Shown: positions 7,134-14,994 of the stretch, piece by piece
Layout of the letters: each line of letters starts with the position of its first letter
Numbering within the stretch: the first letter of the stretch is position 1
Source of the DNA: Oscillospiraceae bacterium
Lineage (GTDB): Bacteria > Bacillota > Clostridia > Oscillospirales > CAG-272
Direction: 5' to 3'
DNA: 34,875 nt
Assembly (NCBI GenBank): GCA_015064085.1
Contig: SVSX01000017.1
Coordinates: 1 to 34,875 of the forward strand
The notes under the pieces: model-generated
What the model was told of the DNA's origin: nothing
The model's database searches: none
The model's input: the letters and a program-made list of their open reading frames with translations, nothing else
Made by a program: the position numbers and the translations under genes

Positions 7134-7494
7134 TTTCTTCCCATCCTTTCTCTATACTTTTTATAAGCTCGTTCATATTGAGCGACATATTCTTAGCTTC
7201 CTTCACGATATTTTCCGTGAAGCTCCGAAGAGCCTTATCTCTTGCCTCGTCTAGCACTGCCTCGTCATCGGTCACCGACCGTCCGTTGGTGCTGTTGGTT
7301 ATGACTAGTCCTTCGCCTTCAAGGAGCGTCAGAGCCTTTTGCATTGTGTTCGGGTTGACACCAGCATCGTAGGCAAGCTGTCTGACGGTGGGGAAGGGGT
7401 CTCCGCTCTTATACACTCCCTTGAGTATATCCGCGCGCAGTCTGTCTACAATCTGCACGCTAAGGGCAAGTCCCGACCGGAATTTCCAAGCCAT
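7126..7494 (-). CDS. GntR-family (YtrA subfamily) transcriptional repressor
   Basis: The 122-residue protein has a GntR winged helix in residues about 10-75 (LSVQIVDRLRADILKGVYKS, DPFPTVRQLAYDAGVNPNT, ALTLLEGEGLVI). Only a short helical C-terminal tail follows, no ligand domain, as in YtrA regulators (about 120-130 residues). These repress the ABC operon they head. A GGAGAG ribosome binding site precedes the ATG. The next gene is the interrupted ABC ATPase, overlapping by 8 bases. A consensus promoter and a near-perfect 24-base palindrome lie just upstream, so autorepression is likely. It may now be a regulator without its transporter. Confidence 0.88.
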   Translation of the reverse strand: MAWKFRSGLALSVQIVDRLRADILKGVYKSGDPFPTVRQLAYDAGVNPNTMQKALTLLEGEGLVITNSTNGRSVTDDEAVLDEARDKALRSFTENIVKEAKNMSLNMNELIKSIEKGWEENE

Positions 7495-7511
7495 ATATCT
7501 CTCCTTTCTCC

Positions 7512-7554
7512 GTTGTACTATTTAAATAATACAACAATATGCACACCTTGTCAA
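7512..7554 (-). promoter_or_regulatory. GntR promoter with overlapping palindromic operator
   Basis: Minus-strand promoter TTGACA (7554-7549), 17-base spacer, TATTAT (7531-7526). A 24-base palindrome at 7512-7535 (GTTGTACTATTT facing AAATAATACAAC, 11 of 12 pairs) covers the -10 region. This suits a YtrA-type dimer acting as repressor of its own operon. Confidence 0.75.
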
Positions 7555-7681
7555 TATTGGGGTATAAATTTTCATACAATTTAACATTTTCTAAACATTT
7601 TTGAAAAAAAATTTATACATCTGCGCGCTAAAATATATATTAGAGCTTTGAATATTTGCACCTTGTATATTGGAGGATGAA

Positions 7682-9262
7682 ATGAAAAAGACGTATAAGG
7701 TTAATAAGGGTAAAGTGGTCATCGAGCGTGAATACAACTATATCCCCGTCAGATATATTATAGCCGTTCTGATCTCCATAGCCGAGATAGCCGCTATTAT
7801 CGGCATAGTGATCGCGCTTTGCTACTTTGTGCCGTACTTTTACACTCTTTGCGCCATTACAACCGCCGCCTGCGTTATAAAAATATGTGCCTCGGACGAC
7901 AACCCCGATTACAAGATCCCCTGGCTTATCTGCGTTATCTTTCTTCCTATCGCGGGCTTTATGCTTTACTTTATGTTCTATTCGAGAAAGCTCGACAAGA
8001 GGTACATAAAGCGCATCAAGGAGATTCAGTCCTATAATTACGAGAAGGACAGTGAGCAGACTCTCGGAGAGATAGCGGGGGACGATCCCTCTGCCGCCAT
8101 GCAGGCAAGGATGCTTGCCGATATCTCATACTCGCACGTTTTCCGTGATACCTCGGGGACATATTTTCCCTCGGGCGAGGCTATGTGGGAGTCGATGCTT
8201 AAAGATCTTGAGAGCGCCGAGCGCTTCATCCTTATGGAGTATTTCATCATCGAGGAGGGCGTGTTCTGGAACTCTGTTCTTGACGTCTTAAAGCGCAAGG
8301 TAAAGGCAGGAGTAGACGTCAGAGTGATGTATGATGACATCGGATGCATGAGCACTCTGCCCGGAAATTACAATAAAATTCTCGAAAAATACGGAATTAA
8401 GTCGGTTATCTTCTCCAAGCTTCGCGGCAGCGCGGACAACGAATTCAATAACCGCTCACACCGCAAGATACTCGTCATTGACGGCAAGATAGGCTATACC
8501 GGCGGAGTTAATATCGCTGACGAATATGTCAACGAAAAGGCGCGCTTCGGCCATTGGAAGGATACCGCGATACGTATTGAGGGCGAGGGCGTTTACGAGC
8601 TCACAAAACTCTTTCTTTCCTCCTTTGGCCTTAACTCAAGGGCTCTGCCCACTATGCCGGAAAATGCTTATCCCAAGTGCGAGAGCATTGGAGCACGCGG
8701 CTATATGATCCCCTTCGGCGACGGACCTAAGCCGATATACAAGCGCAACGTTTCGAAGTGCGCTATACAGAATATGATCGCCTCGGCAACCGACTACGTC
8801 TATATGACCACGCCTTATCTTATCATCGACAACGATCTGTGCGCAGATATAGAAAGAGCCGCTCTTTGCGGAGTTGACGTCAGGATCATTGTTCCGCATA
8901 TTCCCGACAAGAAGCTCGTCTTCGCCATAACGCGCAGCTTCTATCCGAGACTGCTTGACGCAGGTGTGAAGATATACGAGTACGAGCCCGGCTTCATTCA
9001 CTCGAAGAGCTATGTTGCCGACGGTAAATACGCTATGATCGGTACGGTCAATCTTGACTACCGCAGTCTCGTCCATCACTTTGAGAACGGTATCTGGATG
9101 TACAAGACCGATTCTATAGCCGATATCAAGAGGGATATTGACGAAACGATAGAGAAGAGTATAGAGATCACACCCGAGGTGTTTGCCAAGAGCATTAATT
9201 CGAGATTCCTCACACCCAAGGTTATCCACGCAATAGTGAGAATTTTTGCTCCTATGCTGTAA
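7682..9262 (+). CDS. cls: Cardiolipin synthase, PLD family
   Basis: It joins two phosphatidylglycerols into cardiolipin at the membrane. Two or three transmembrane segments lie in residues about 20-100 (AIIGIVIALCYFVPYFY, PWLICVIFLPIAGFMLYF). Two HKD phospholipase-D motifs follow: HRKILVIDGKIGYTGG from about residue 260 and HSKSYVADGKYAMIGT from about 440, each with its H, K and D, plus the NLDYRS that follows motif two. The product is 526 residues, near the usual length of about 480-510. A TTG at 7670 could be read as a start, but GGAGG at 7672-7676 places the ATG at 7682 correctly. It is divergent from the GntR gene. The call is secure. Confidence 0.93.
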   Translation: MKKTYKVNKGKVVIEREYNYIPVRYIIAVLISIAEIAAIIGIVIALCYFVPYFYTLCAITTAACVIKICASDDNPDYKIPWLICVIFLPIAGFMLYFMFYSRKLDKRYIKRIKEIQSYNYEKDSEQTLGEIAGDDPSAAMQARMLADISYSHVFRDTSGTYFPSGEAMWESMLKDLESAERFILMEYFIIEEGVFWNSVLDVLKRKVKAGVDVRVMYDDIGCMSTLPGNYNKILEKYGIKSVIFSKLRGSADNEFNNRSHRKILVIDGKIGYTGGVNIADEYVNEKARFGHWKDTAIRIEGEGVYELTKLFLSSFGLNSRALPTMPENAYPKCESIGARGYMIPFGDGPKPIYKRNVSKCAIQNMIASATDYVYMTTPYLIIDNDLCADIERAALCGVDVRIIVPHIPDKKLVFAITRSFYPRLLDAGVKIYEYEPGFIHSKSYVADGKYAMIGTVNLDYRSLVHHFENGIWMYKTDSIADIKRDIDETIEKSIEITPEVFAKSINSRFLTPKVIHAIVRIFAPML

Positions 9263-9299
9263 TTTTTTTGATTTTATAAACAAAATTTAAACATTTATA

Positions 9300-9308
9300 T
9301 GTTATACT
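9300..9308 (+). promoter_or_regulatory. Extended -10 promoter of the two-component operon
   Basis: TGTTATACT (TGn plus TATACT at 9303-9308) with no good -35 at 16-18 bases. The extended -10 can compensate. It would start RNA near 9314-9316, just before the structured leader. Confidence 0.55.
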
Positions 9309-9316
9309 GTATACGT

Positions 9317-9434
9317 CACGGTGGAAAGAAACGCCTCCGTGGCGTATATTGCATACTTTAGGCAGAATAATACGAACCGGCTTCAAGGCGTGAGTCTTCA
9401 GCGCCCCGGTACTTATCTCTCTTGCCTACGGAGG
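9317..9434 (+). promoter_or_regulatory. Structured 5' leader with anti-SD switch (candidate riboswitch)
   Basis: Two mutually exclusive pairings involve CCTCCGT (9334-9340). It pairs perfectly over 7 bases with ACGGAGG (9428-9434), the ribosome binding site of the response regulator. It also pairs with CACGGTGG (9317-9324) in a local hairpin with one T-T mismatch and a 9-base loop. Between them is a nested fold: AGGCA 9360-9364 with TGCCT 9423-9427 (ending one base before the SD), ACCGG 9376-9380 with CCGGT 9406-9410, and a hairpin at 9387-9405 (GGCGTGA, loop, TCA-bulge-CGCC). This is the layout of a translational riboswitch or other sensing leader. I do not recognise a known class. Confidence 0.6.
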
Positions 9435-9438
9435 AAAT

Positions 9439-10110
9439 ATGTTTAAGATTCTTGTAGTGGAGGACGACAGAGACCTGAATCGCTCGGTCTGTACCTTCCT
9501 TAATAACAGCGGCTACGAGGCTACGGGATGCCTTTCGGCAGACGAGGCGTATGACGCGATGTACGAGACCGTCTTCGACCTCATAGTCTCGGACATTATG
9601 ATGCCGGGTACCGACGGATATGAGTTTGCCCGCTCGGTAAGAGCCATAAACGAGACTATCCCCATGCTCTTTATGACCGCGCGTGACGATATCGCATCAA
9701 AGCAGCGCAGCTTCCGTATCGGCGTTGACGACTATATGGTAAAGCCCATAGACTTCGACGAGCTCTTTCTTCGCATAGGCGCGCTTCTCAGGCGCGCTAA
9801 GATCTCCGCCTCGCGTAAGCTCGAGGTCGGCTCTTTTGTTATGGATATGGACGAGTTCTCTGCCACGCTTGACGGCGAGGAGATCCCTATGACAACAAGG
9901 GAGTTCAATATCCTCTATAAGCTCCTTTCCTATCCGAAAAAGACCTTTACACGCACACAGCTTATGGATGAGTTCTGGGATGCCGATTCTGAGACCGCGC
10001 CTCGCGCCGTTGACGTATATATGACCAAGCTCCGCGCAAAGCTTGCGGAGTGCCGGGACTTTGAGATTGTGACCGTTCACGGTCTTGGATATAAGGTGGT
10101 AATTAAATGA
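9439..10110 (+). CDS. OmpR/PhoB-family response regulator
   Basis: This 223-residue regulator has a receiver domain in residues 1-120 (VVEDDRD with acidic pair D9-D10, phosphoacceptor D52 in DLIVSDIMMPG, and the conserved lysine in DDYMVKPID). A winged-helix DNA-binding domain covers about 130-222 (MTTREFNILYKLLSYPKKTF, TVHGLGYKV ending). The ACGGAGG ribosome binding site sits 4 bases before the ATG and may be masked by the leader. Its TGA overlaps the histidine-kinase ATG (ATGA), the usual coupled arrangement. Targets are unknown; the two membrane-protein genes in the same operon are natural candidates. Confidence 0.95.
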   Translation: MFKILVVEDDRDLNRSVCTFLNNSGYEATGCLSADEAYDAMYETVFDLIVSDIMMPGTDGYEFARSVRAINETIPMLFMTARDDIASKQRSFRIGVDDYMVKPIDFDELFLRIGALLRRAKISASRKLEVGSFVMDMDEFSATLDGEEIPMTTREFNILYKLLSYPKKTFTRTQLMDEFWDADSETAPRAVDVYMTKLRAKLAECRDFEIVTVHGLGYKVVIK

Positions 10111-11177
10111 GATACAACGAAAGGTACAAATCCGCCTTAAGGCTACTCGGCAGATATTCACTTTTTCTAGCGGTTGTAGCGTTTCCGATCACCTGCACGA
10201 TTATGCTTTTCGTTCAGACGATGGCGCACACGCAGGATATTATTCTCGATGCAGAGAGCGTCGGAGCGGCTGCAAAGCTCGGACTGCTTAACGTAATCAT
10301 CATCAGCATCCTTTTCTTTGTCGTTGATATCATACGTAAGAAGCTTACCACAGACAAAACCATAAAGCATATAGTGGACGCGTCAAAGAGAATAGCCGAG
10401 GGGGACTTTACCACTAAGGTAGAGCCCTTGCCGCCATTCCTCGCCGACCCTCGCTTCAATGAAATTATTGTTTGTATCAATAAGCTTGCAGTCGAGCTCT
10501 CAGGCGTTGAGACTCTCAGGACCGATTTTATCGCCAACGTCTCGCACGAGATAAAGACTCCTCTTGCCGTGATCCGCAACTACGCCTCGCTCCTTGAGGA
10601 TGAGAGCCTCGACTATGGCAAGCGCCTTGAATACGCAGGCGCTATCAAGGACTCCACAAGACGTCTTTCTGATATGATCACGAATATACTGAAGCTTAAC
10701 CGACTCGAGAATCAGAAGATATATCCGAAGCGCGAGTCCTATGACCTCTCCGAGCAGCTCTGCGAGTGTCTGCTCGTCTATGAGAGCGTCTGGGAGAGAA
10801 AAAATATCGGGATCGAGACAGAAATTGATGACTCGGTCACCGTCTCGCAGGATTCCGAGCTTCTCTCGCTCGTATGGAACAACCTCCTCTCCAACGCGTT
10901 CAAGTTCACCGAGGAGGGCGGTACTGTTTCCGTCAGCCTTAAGGCAACCGACACTTACGCTACGGTCGTGATCAGAGATACCGGAGCGGGTATGTCGCGC
11001 GAGGTGGGAGAGCGCATCTTCGACAAATTCTATCAGGGCGACAGCTCGCACGCCACGGAGGGCAACGGCCTTGGACTCGCTCTTGTAAAGCGTGTTATTG
11101 ATATAGTTGACGGTGAGATCTCCGTCGACAGTATTATAGGCCGTGGAACAGCCTTCACTGTCAGAATAGCGAGGTAA
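10107..11177 (+). CDS. Membrane sensor histidine kinase
   Basis: Partner of the preceding regulator. The 356-residue protein has two transmembrane helices (about 17-37 and 57-77) separated by a very short outside loop of some 20 residues, then a HAMP-like linker (IAEGDFTTKVEPLP). The dimerisation/phosphoacceptor helix has H147 in IANVSHEIKTPLAVIRNYAS, and the HATPase domain shows an N box (WNNLLSNAFKFT), DTGAGMS, and GNGLGLALVKRV. With so little outside the membrane it probably senses the envelope itself or a partner membrane protein, as in intramembrane-sensing kinases of Firmicutes. This is an inference. A 3-base gap leads to the next gene. Confidence 0.95.
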   Translation: MRYNERYKSALRLLGRYSLFLAVVAFPITCTIMLFVQTMAHTQDIILDAESVGAAAKLGLLNVIIISILFFVVDIIRKKLTTDKTIKHIVDASKRIAEGDFTTKVEPLPPFLADPRFNEIIVCINKLAVELSGVETLRTDFIANVSHEIKTPLAVIRNYASLLEDESLDYGKRLEYAGAIKDSTRRLSDMITNILKLNRLENQKIYPKRESYDLSEQLCECLLVYESVWERKNIGIETEIDDSVTVSQDSELLSLVWNNLLSNAFKFTEEGGTVSVSLKATDTYATVVIRDTGAGMSREVGERIFDKFYQGDSSHATEGNGLGLALVKRVIDIVDGEISVDSIIGRGTAFTVRIAR

Positions 11178-11180
11178 GGA

Positions 11181-12080
11181 ATGAACTCGGAGAAAGCAAA
11201 GAAAATATTTAAAGCGTTTCTTTATCCGCATATTGCGATAATGATATTGCTGTTTATCGTCAGCATAGTGCTTCTTATTCTGTCTTTTCTTATTTTTGAC
11301 TCCGCATCGGTTGGCGCTATAATCTCATACGTTGTCTCGGCATACACACTCACCGTCTGGTGCTTCCGTATTCCCGAGATAATTACCGTGGTAAAGAAAT
11401 TCAAGGAAAGTAACAGATTTATCTCAAAATGGCAAAGCGACGAGAGATTCAGAATAAACGTCTCTCTTTTCTCAACCTTTGCCTTGAATATTATTTTCGC
11501 CGTATTCCAGCTTGTGCTCGGTATAGATCACGGATCATTCTGGTATTATTCTCTGGCGGCATACTACGCTTGCCTTGCTTGTCTTAGGATATCCTTGTTC
11601 AAGTATACTGGTAGCCGTCTGGCGGGCGAGGATATGCGCACAGAGCTTATAAAGTACCGCATCTGCGGCTGGGTATTCCTTTTTATGAACCTTGCGATAA
11701 CCCTGATCACCTTCTTTATGATCTACTTCGGCAGGACCTTCATTCACCATGAGATAACCACGATCGCGATAGCCGCGTACACCTTCATTGCCGTACCGAT
11801 TGCCATTGTCAACGCGGTCAAATATAAAAAATACAACAGTCCCGTCTACTCTGCCGCGAGGGCAATATCTCTCGCCGCGGCGGCCGTATCGATACTCACT
11901 CTCGAGTCTACGATGCTTACGACCTTCGGCGGAGAAGACCTTACCGCAAAGAGCAGAAGATTGATGCTTGCGCTTACAGGAGCGGCGGTCTCTGCCTTTA
12001 TCATAGGTATGGCAATATATATCATTTACACAAGCACAAAGAAACTAAGACAACTTAAGGATAATGTAAATAATGGATAA
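11181..12080 (+). CDS. Multi-pass membrane protein of unknown function
   Basis: The 299-residue protein shows about eight hydrophobic segments (for example IAIMILLFIVSIVLLILSFL, VSLFSTFALNIIFAVFQLV, VFLFMNLAITLITFFMIYF, LALTGAAVSAFIIGMAIYI) with short polar loops. No family is recognised. It starts 3 bases after the kinase stop and overlaps the next gene by 8 bases, so it belongs to the two-component operon. It could be a transporter-like accessory or the signal-sensing partner of the short-loop kinase. Neither is shown by the sequence. Confidence 0.8.
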   Translation: MNSEKAKKIFKAFLYPHIAIMILLFIVSIVLLILSFLIFDSASVGAIISYVVSAYTLTVWCFRIPEIITVVKKFKESNRFISKWQSDERFRINVSLFSTFALNIIFAVFQLVLGIDHGSFWYYSLAAYYACLACLRISLFKYTGSRLAGEDMRTELIKYRICGWVFLFMNLAITLITFFMIYFGRTFIHHEITTIAIAAYTFIAVPIAIVNAVKYKKYNSPVYSAARAISLAAAAVSILTLESTMLTTFGGEDLTAKSRRLMLALTGAAVSAFIIGMAIYIIYTSTKKLRQLKDNVNNG

Positions 12081-12477
12081 TAATAACGAGCAGAACGGCT
12101 TTGCTTACACATATTCCGCAAAGAATCAAGATGAAATAAGGGCTATCCGAGAGAAGTATGAAAAGCGCGAGGAGAGCAAGATGGAGCGCCTTCGCAGACT
12201 TGATCGTGCCGCTGAGTCAAGAGCCACGGTTATCTCCCTGATATTCGGTATCGTAGGTACGCTTATTCTCGGCTTTGGTATGAGTCTTATGATGTCCGAG
12301 CTTTCATCTATCATAGGCCTCGGACAGACGAGTGCGATAATAATCGGTATTCTCTCAGGACTCGTCGGCGCAGTCATAGCGATCCTTGCGTACCCCGCGT
12401 ACAACTATGTATTAAAGCGTGAAAGAGAGCGCATAGCGCCCGAGATACTTAAGCTCGCCGATGAGCTTTTAAAGTGA
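12073..12477 (+). CDS. Small membrane protein with two TM helices
   Basis: The 134-residue protein has a charged N-terminal helix (DEIRAIREKYEKREESKMER), two transmembrane helices (about 55-77 and 84-106: VISLIFGIVGTLILGFGMSL, SAIIIGILSGLVGAVIAILA), and a short charged tail. The hairpin shape with both ends inside the cell suggests a membrane accessory or regulator. It overlaps the previous gene by 8 bases and is the last gene of the operon. I do not recognise a family. No clear terminator follows. Confidence 0.75.
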   Translation: MDNNNEQNGFAYTYSAKNQDEIRAIREKYEKREESKMERLRRLDRAAESRATVISLIFGIVGTLILGFGMSLMMSELSSIIGLGQTSAIIIGILSGLVGAVIAILAYPAYNYVLKRERERIAPEILKLADELLK

Positions 12478-12562
12478 TAGGTCCACGCCTTGGGTGCTTT
12501 CTATTGATCCTTGGTAGTGGAAAATCGTTATTTTCACTAAATATTTTGATAAAATATTACAA

Positions 12563-12591
12563 TTGAAATAGCCCTGCGTTTGTGCTATACT
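12563..12591 (+). promoter_or_regulatory. Promoter of pectate-lyase-like gene pair
   Basis: TTGAAA (12563-12568), 17-base spacer, TATACT (12586-12591), 30 bases before the ATG at 12621. Confidence 0.75.
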
Positions 12592-12620
12592 TAAGCTATA
12601 AACAAAAAATAGGAGTGCTT

Positions 12621-14981
12621 ATGTATAGAAAAACGTTAGGGCTATTTTGCCTTCTTATGATAATTTTTGCGCTTTCCGTATCTCTCGTCGCGTGCGGTGA
12701 CTCGGAAGATGTTGATAATAACGGAGGTGATGCGGGTGATGAGAATTTGCCTCTTGATACCTCGCTTTGCCTTCCTATCACCCGAGACGGTAAGCCCGAG
12801 ATCACCGTTGTCAGCTCTTATTCCAAGGCGTCGGAGTATGCTGCGGCGTACAAGGAGCTGATGTCGTATTTCACAAACGCAGGCATTAAGCTCACCGTCA
12901 GATACGAGGTATCCGGGGATCCCGAGTCCCCCGAGCTGATCATCGGTGATAGAGTAAATGCGAGCGGTGACGCCTATATCGATCCTCACTCGCTCGGTGA
13001 GGAGGGCTACGCCATCCGTGTGGTTGGCAACAAAATAATCGTCGCGGGCGGCTCGACAGACTCGCTTGTTCAGGCAATAGAGCTTTTTATGAGTGACGTT
13101 CTCAAGCTTGATGATGAGGATACCGATATAAACAACGTTGCCATATCACGCTCAACAAATATTTTTGTCAGACAGACATATCCGATAAAGTCGGTTACCG
13201 TCGGAGGTAATGATATTTCGGAATATGAGATTATATGCGATACGGGTGATGCCGTACAGAAGGCGTGCGCCGATAAGCTTAAGACCGTTCTTTATGAAAA
13301 CGCGGGATATTGGCTCAGTGTTAAAAAAACTAGTGAGAAGCCCGCAATACGCATTAAAACGGTAGATAATGCAGGTGAAGATGGCTTCCGAGTCTACGTG
13401 AGTGGCGCCGATCTTATGATTGAATGTGCATACCCGGTGCTTCTTCCCGATGCCTTTGACACCTTCCTTGATCACTTCTTCGTTTCCGATGGAGAGCGTA
13501 CAGTTTCCTTTGACGATGACGTATACACCGTCAAAATTGCCGCTCTCAGATACGAGGACTTCGGCGCGGTTGGTGACGGTGTGACCGATGACTACGCGGC
13601 TATCAAGGCTACCCACGATGAGGCAAACAGAACAGGGCAGATTGTCATTGCCGAGACCGGTAAGGAGTACTATCTTGGTCAGTACTCGGTTCCAATCACC
13701 GTAAAGACAAGCACGAATTGGTCAGGCGCGACATTTATCATAGACGATAGCTACATCGCCCCCACCGACGTAACTAGGAATTCTGCGGTATTTCTTATTG
13801 AACGCGACTCTTATGCTACGCCTGTTATCGGCATAACCTCGCTTTCTAAGGGGCAGACAAACGTAGGTATGACATTTAACGGACCAATGCTTCTTTACCT
13901 TGTATACGACGGACAGAAGCAGTATATACGCTACGGCGCAAATGCTGATTCGGGCGCATCACAGCAGGAGGTGATCCTTGTTGATAAGGACGGTAATGTA
14001 GATCCCTCAACTCCTATTCTTTGGGATTATCCTATTCTCAGCTCGGTTGCGGCGTACCCCGTCTCGGATAAGCCGATTACCCTGACGGGCGGTATTTTCA
14101 AAACCATCGCCAACCAAGCGCCGAGAGAATATACCTACTACGCTCGAAATATCGCTATAAAGCGCTCGAACGTAACCGTGGACGGCCTTGTCCATCTTAT
14201 CGATGGCGAGGGAGATACCGGAGCTCCGTACAACGGATTCATCAGTATTTCCTACTGTAACAACACGCTTGTTAAGAACACGACTCTTACCGGTCACAAG
14301 GTATATAAGCTTTCGTCTGATTCGAGCAACTCTATGGGTACGTACGATATTTCCATCAGCAACGCCAATAACGTAACCTTCAGGGATTGCAGACAGACAA
14401 ACTCTATTACCGACACGACCTATTGGGGAATTATGGGCAGTAATTACTGCAAGAATCTCACCTACGACGGCTGTGTATTCTCCCGCTTTGACGCGCACAA
14501 GGGTACTCATAACGCTACGATAATCAATAGTGAGATAGGCCACCAGAGGCTGAATATAATAGGCTCGGGACTTCTCGTTGTTGAAAACACAATCGTGCAC
14601 TCCAATAATCTCATTAACTTGAGAAATGATTACGGCAGCACCTGGGAGGGAGACATCATTCTTCGCAACGTCACCCTCAACAACACTAACAGCACTCCCA
14701 CTTTAATTAACGCTAATTGGTATAATCACTATTTCGGTTATACCTGCTATCTTCCCGCAAATATTACCATTGACGGTGTTACTCTTGCTAAGGGGAATAC
14801 ATTCTACGTTCTTCCCGGACTTAAGACGGGAATGGATACCGATACGGTGGATGGAAAAGAAAACAATAATCCCGTTGTCCTTACAAAAAAGATAATCATC
14901 AAGAGCAATCCGTATAATTATAACTTTTACGTATCCTCGAATAATATCCTATTCGGTAAAGTTGAGGTTGTAGAGGAATAA
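12621..14981 (+). CDS. Lipoprotein with pectate-lyase-fold (parallel beta-helix) domain
   Basis: This 786-residue surface lipoprotein starts at the ATG with AGGAG at 12611-12615. The signal peptide ends in a lipobox (SVSLVAC, Cys25). Residues about 45-180 have an alpha/beta domain like the non-catalytic N-terminal domains of alpha-glucuronidases and hexosaminidases (ELIIGDRVNASGD, GYAIRVVGNKIIVAGGST). A linking domain follows. From about residue 310 it has a Pectate_lyase_3-type beta-helix (DFGAVGDGVTDDYAAIKATH, with many N-rich turns). The enzyme probably acts on plant or host glycans; catalytic residues cannot be named by eye. The C-terminal part is duplicated as the next gene, 13 bases away. 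Confidence 0.8.
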   Translation: MYRKTLGLFCLLMIIFALSVSLVACGDSEDVDNNGGDAGDENLPLDTSLCLPITRDGKPEITVVSSYSKASEYAAAYKELMSYFTNAGIKLTVRYEVSGDPESPELIIGDRVNASGDAYIDPHSLGEEGYAIRVVGNKIIVAGGSTDSLVQAIELFMSDVLKLDDEDTDINNVAISRSTNIFVRQTYPIKSVTVGGNDISEYEIICDTGDAVQKACADKLKTVLYENAGYWLSVKKTSEKPAIRIKTVDNAGEDGFRVYVSGADLMIECAYPVLLPDAFDTFLDHFFVSDGERTVSFDDDVYTVKIAALRYEDFGAVGDGVTDDYAAIKATHDEANRTGQIVIAETGKEYYLGQYSVPITVKTSTNWSGATFIIDDSYIAPTDVTRNSAVFLIERDSYATPVIGITSLSKGQTNVGMTFNGPMLLYLVYDGQKQYIRYGANADSGASQQEVILVDKDGNVDPSTPILWDYPILSSVAAYPVSDKPITLTGGIFKTIANQAPREYTYYARNIAIKRSNVTVDGLVHLIDGEGDTGAPYNGFISISYCNNTLVKNTTLTGHKVYKLSSDSSNSMGTYDISISNANNVTFRDCRQTNSITDTTYWGIMGSNYCKNLTYDGCVFSRFDAHKGTHNATIINSEIGHQRLNIIGSGLLVVENTIVHSNNLINLRNDYGSTWEGDIILRNVTLNNTNSTPTLINANWYNHYFGYTCYLPANITIDGVTLAKGNTFYVLPGLKTGMDTDTVDGKENNNPVVLTKKIIIKSNPYNYNFYVSSNNILFGKVEVVEE

Positions 14982-14994
14982 AAAGGAGAACAAT

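Noticed and set aside
10500-11231. 243-codon minus-strand frame opposite the kinase gene.
   Set aside because: The kinase has all its motifs in the plus frame; the antisense frame is a by-product of codon bias.
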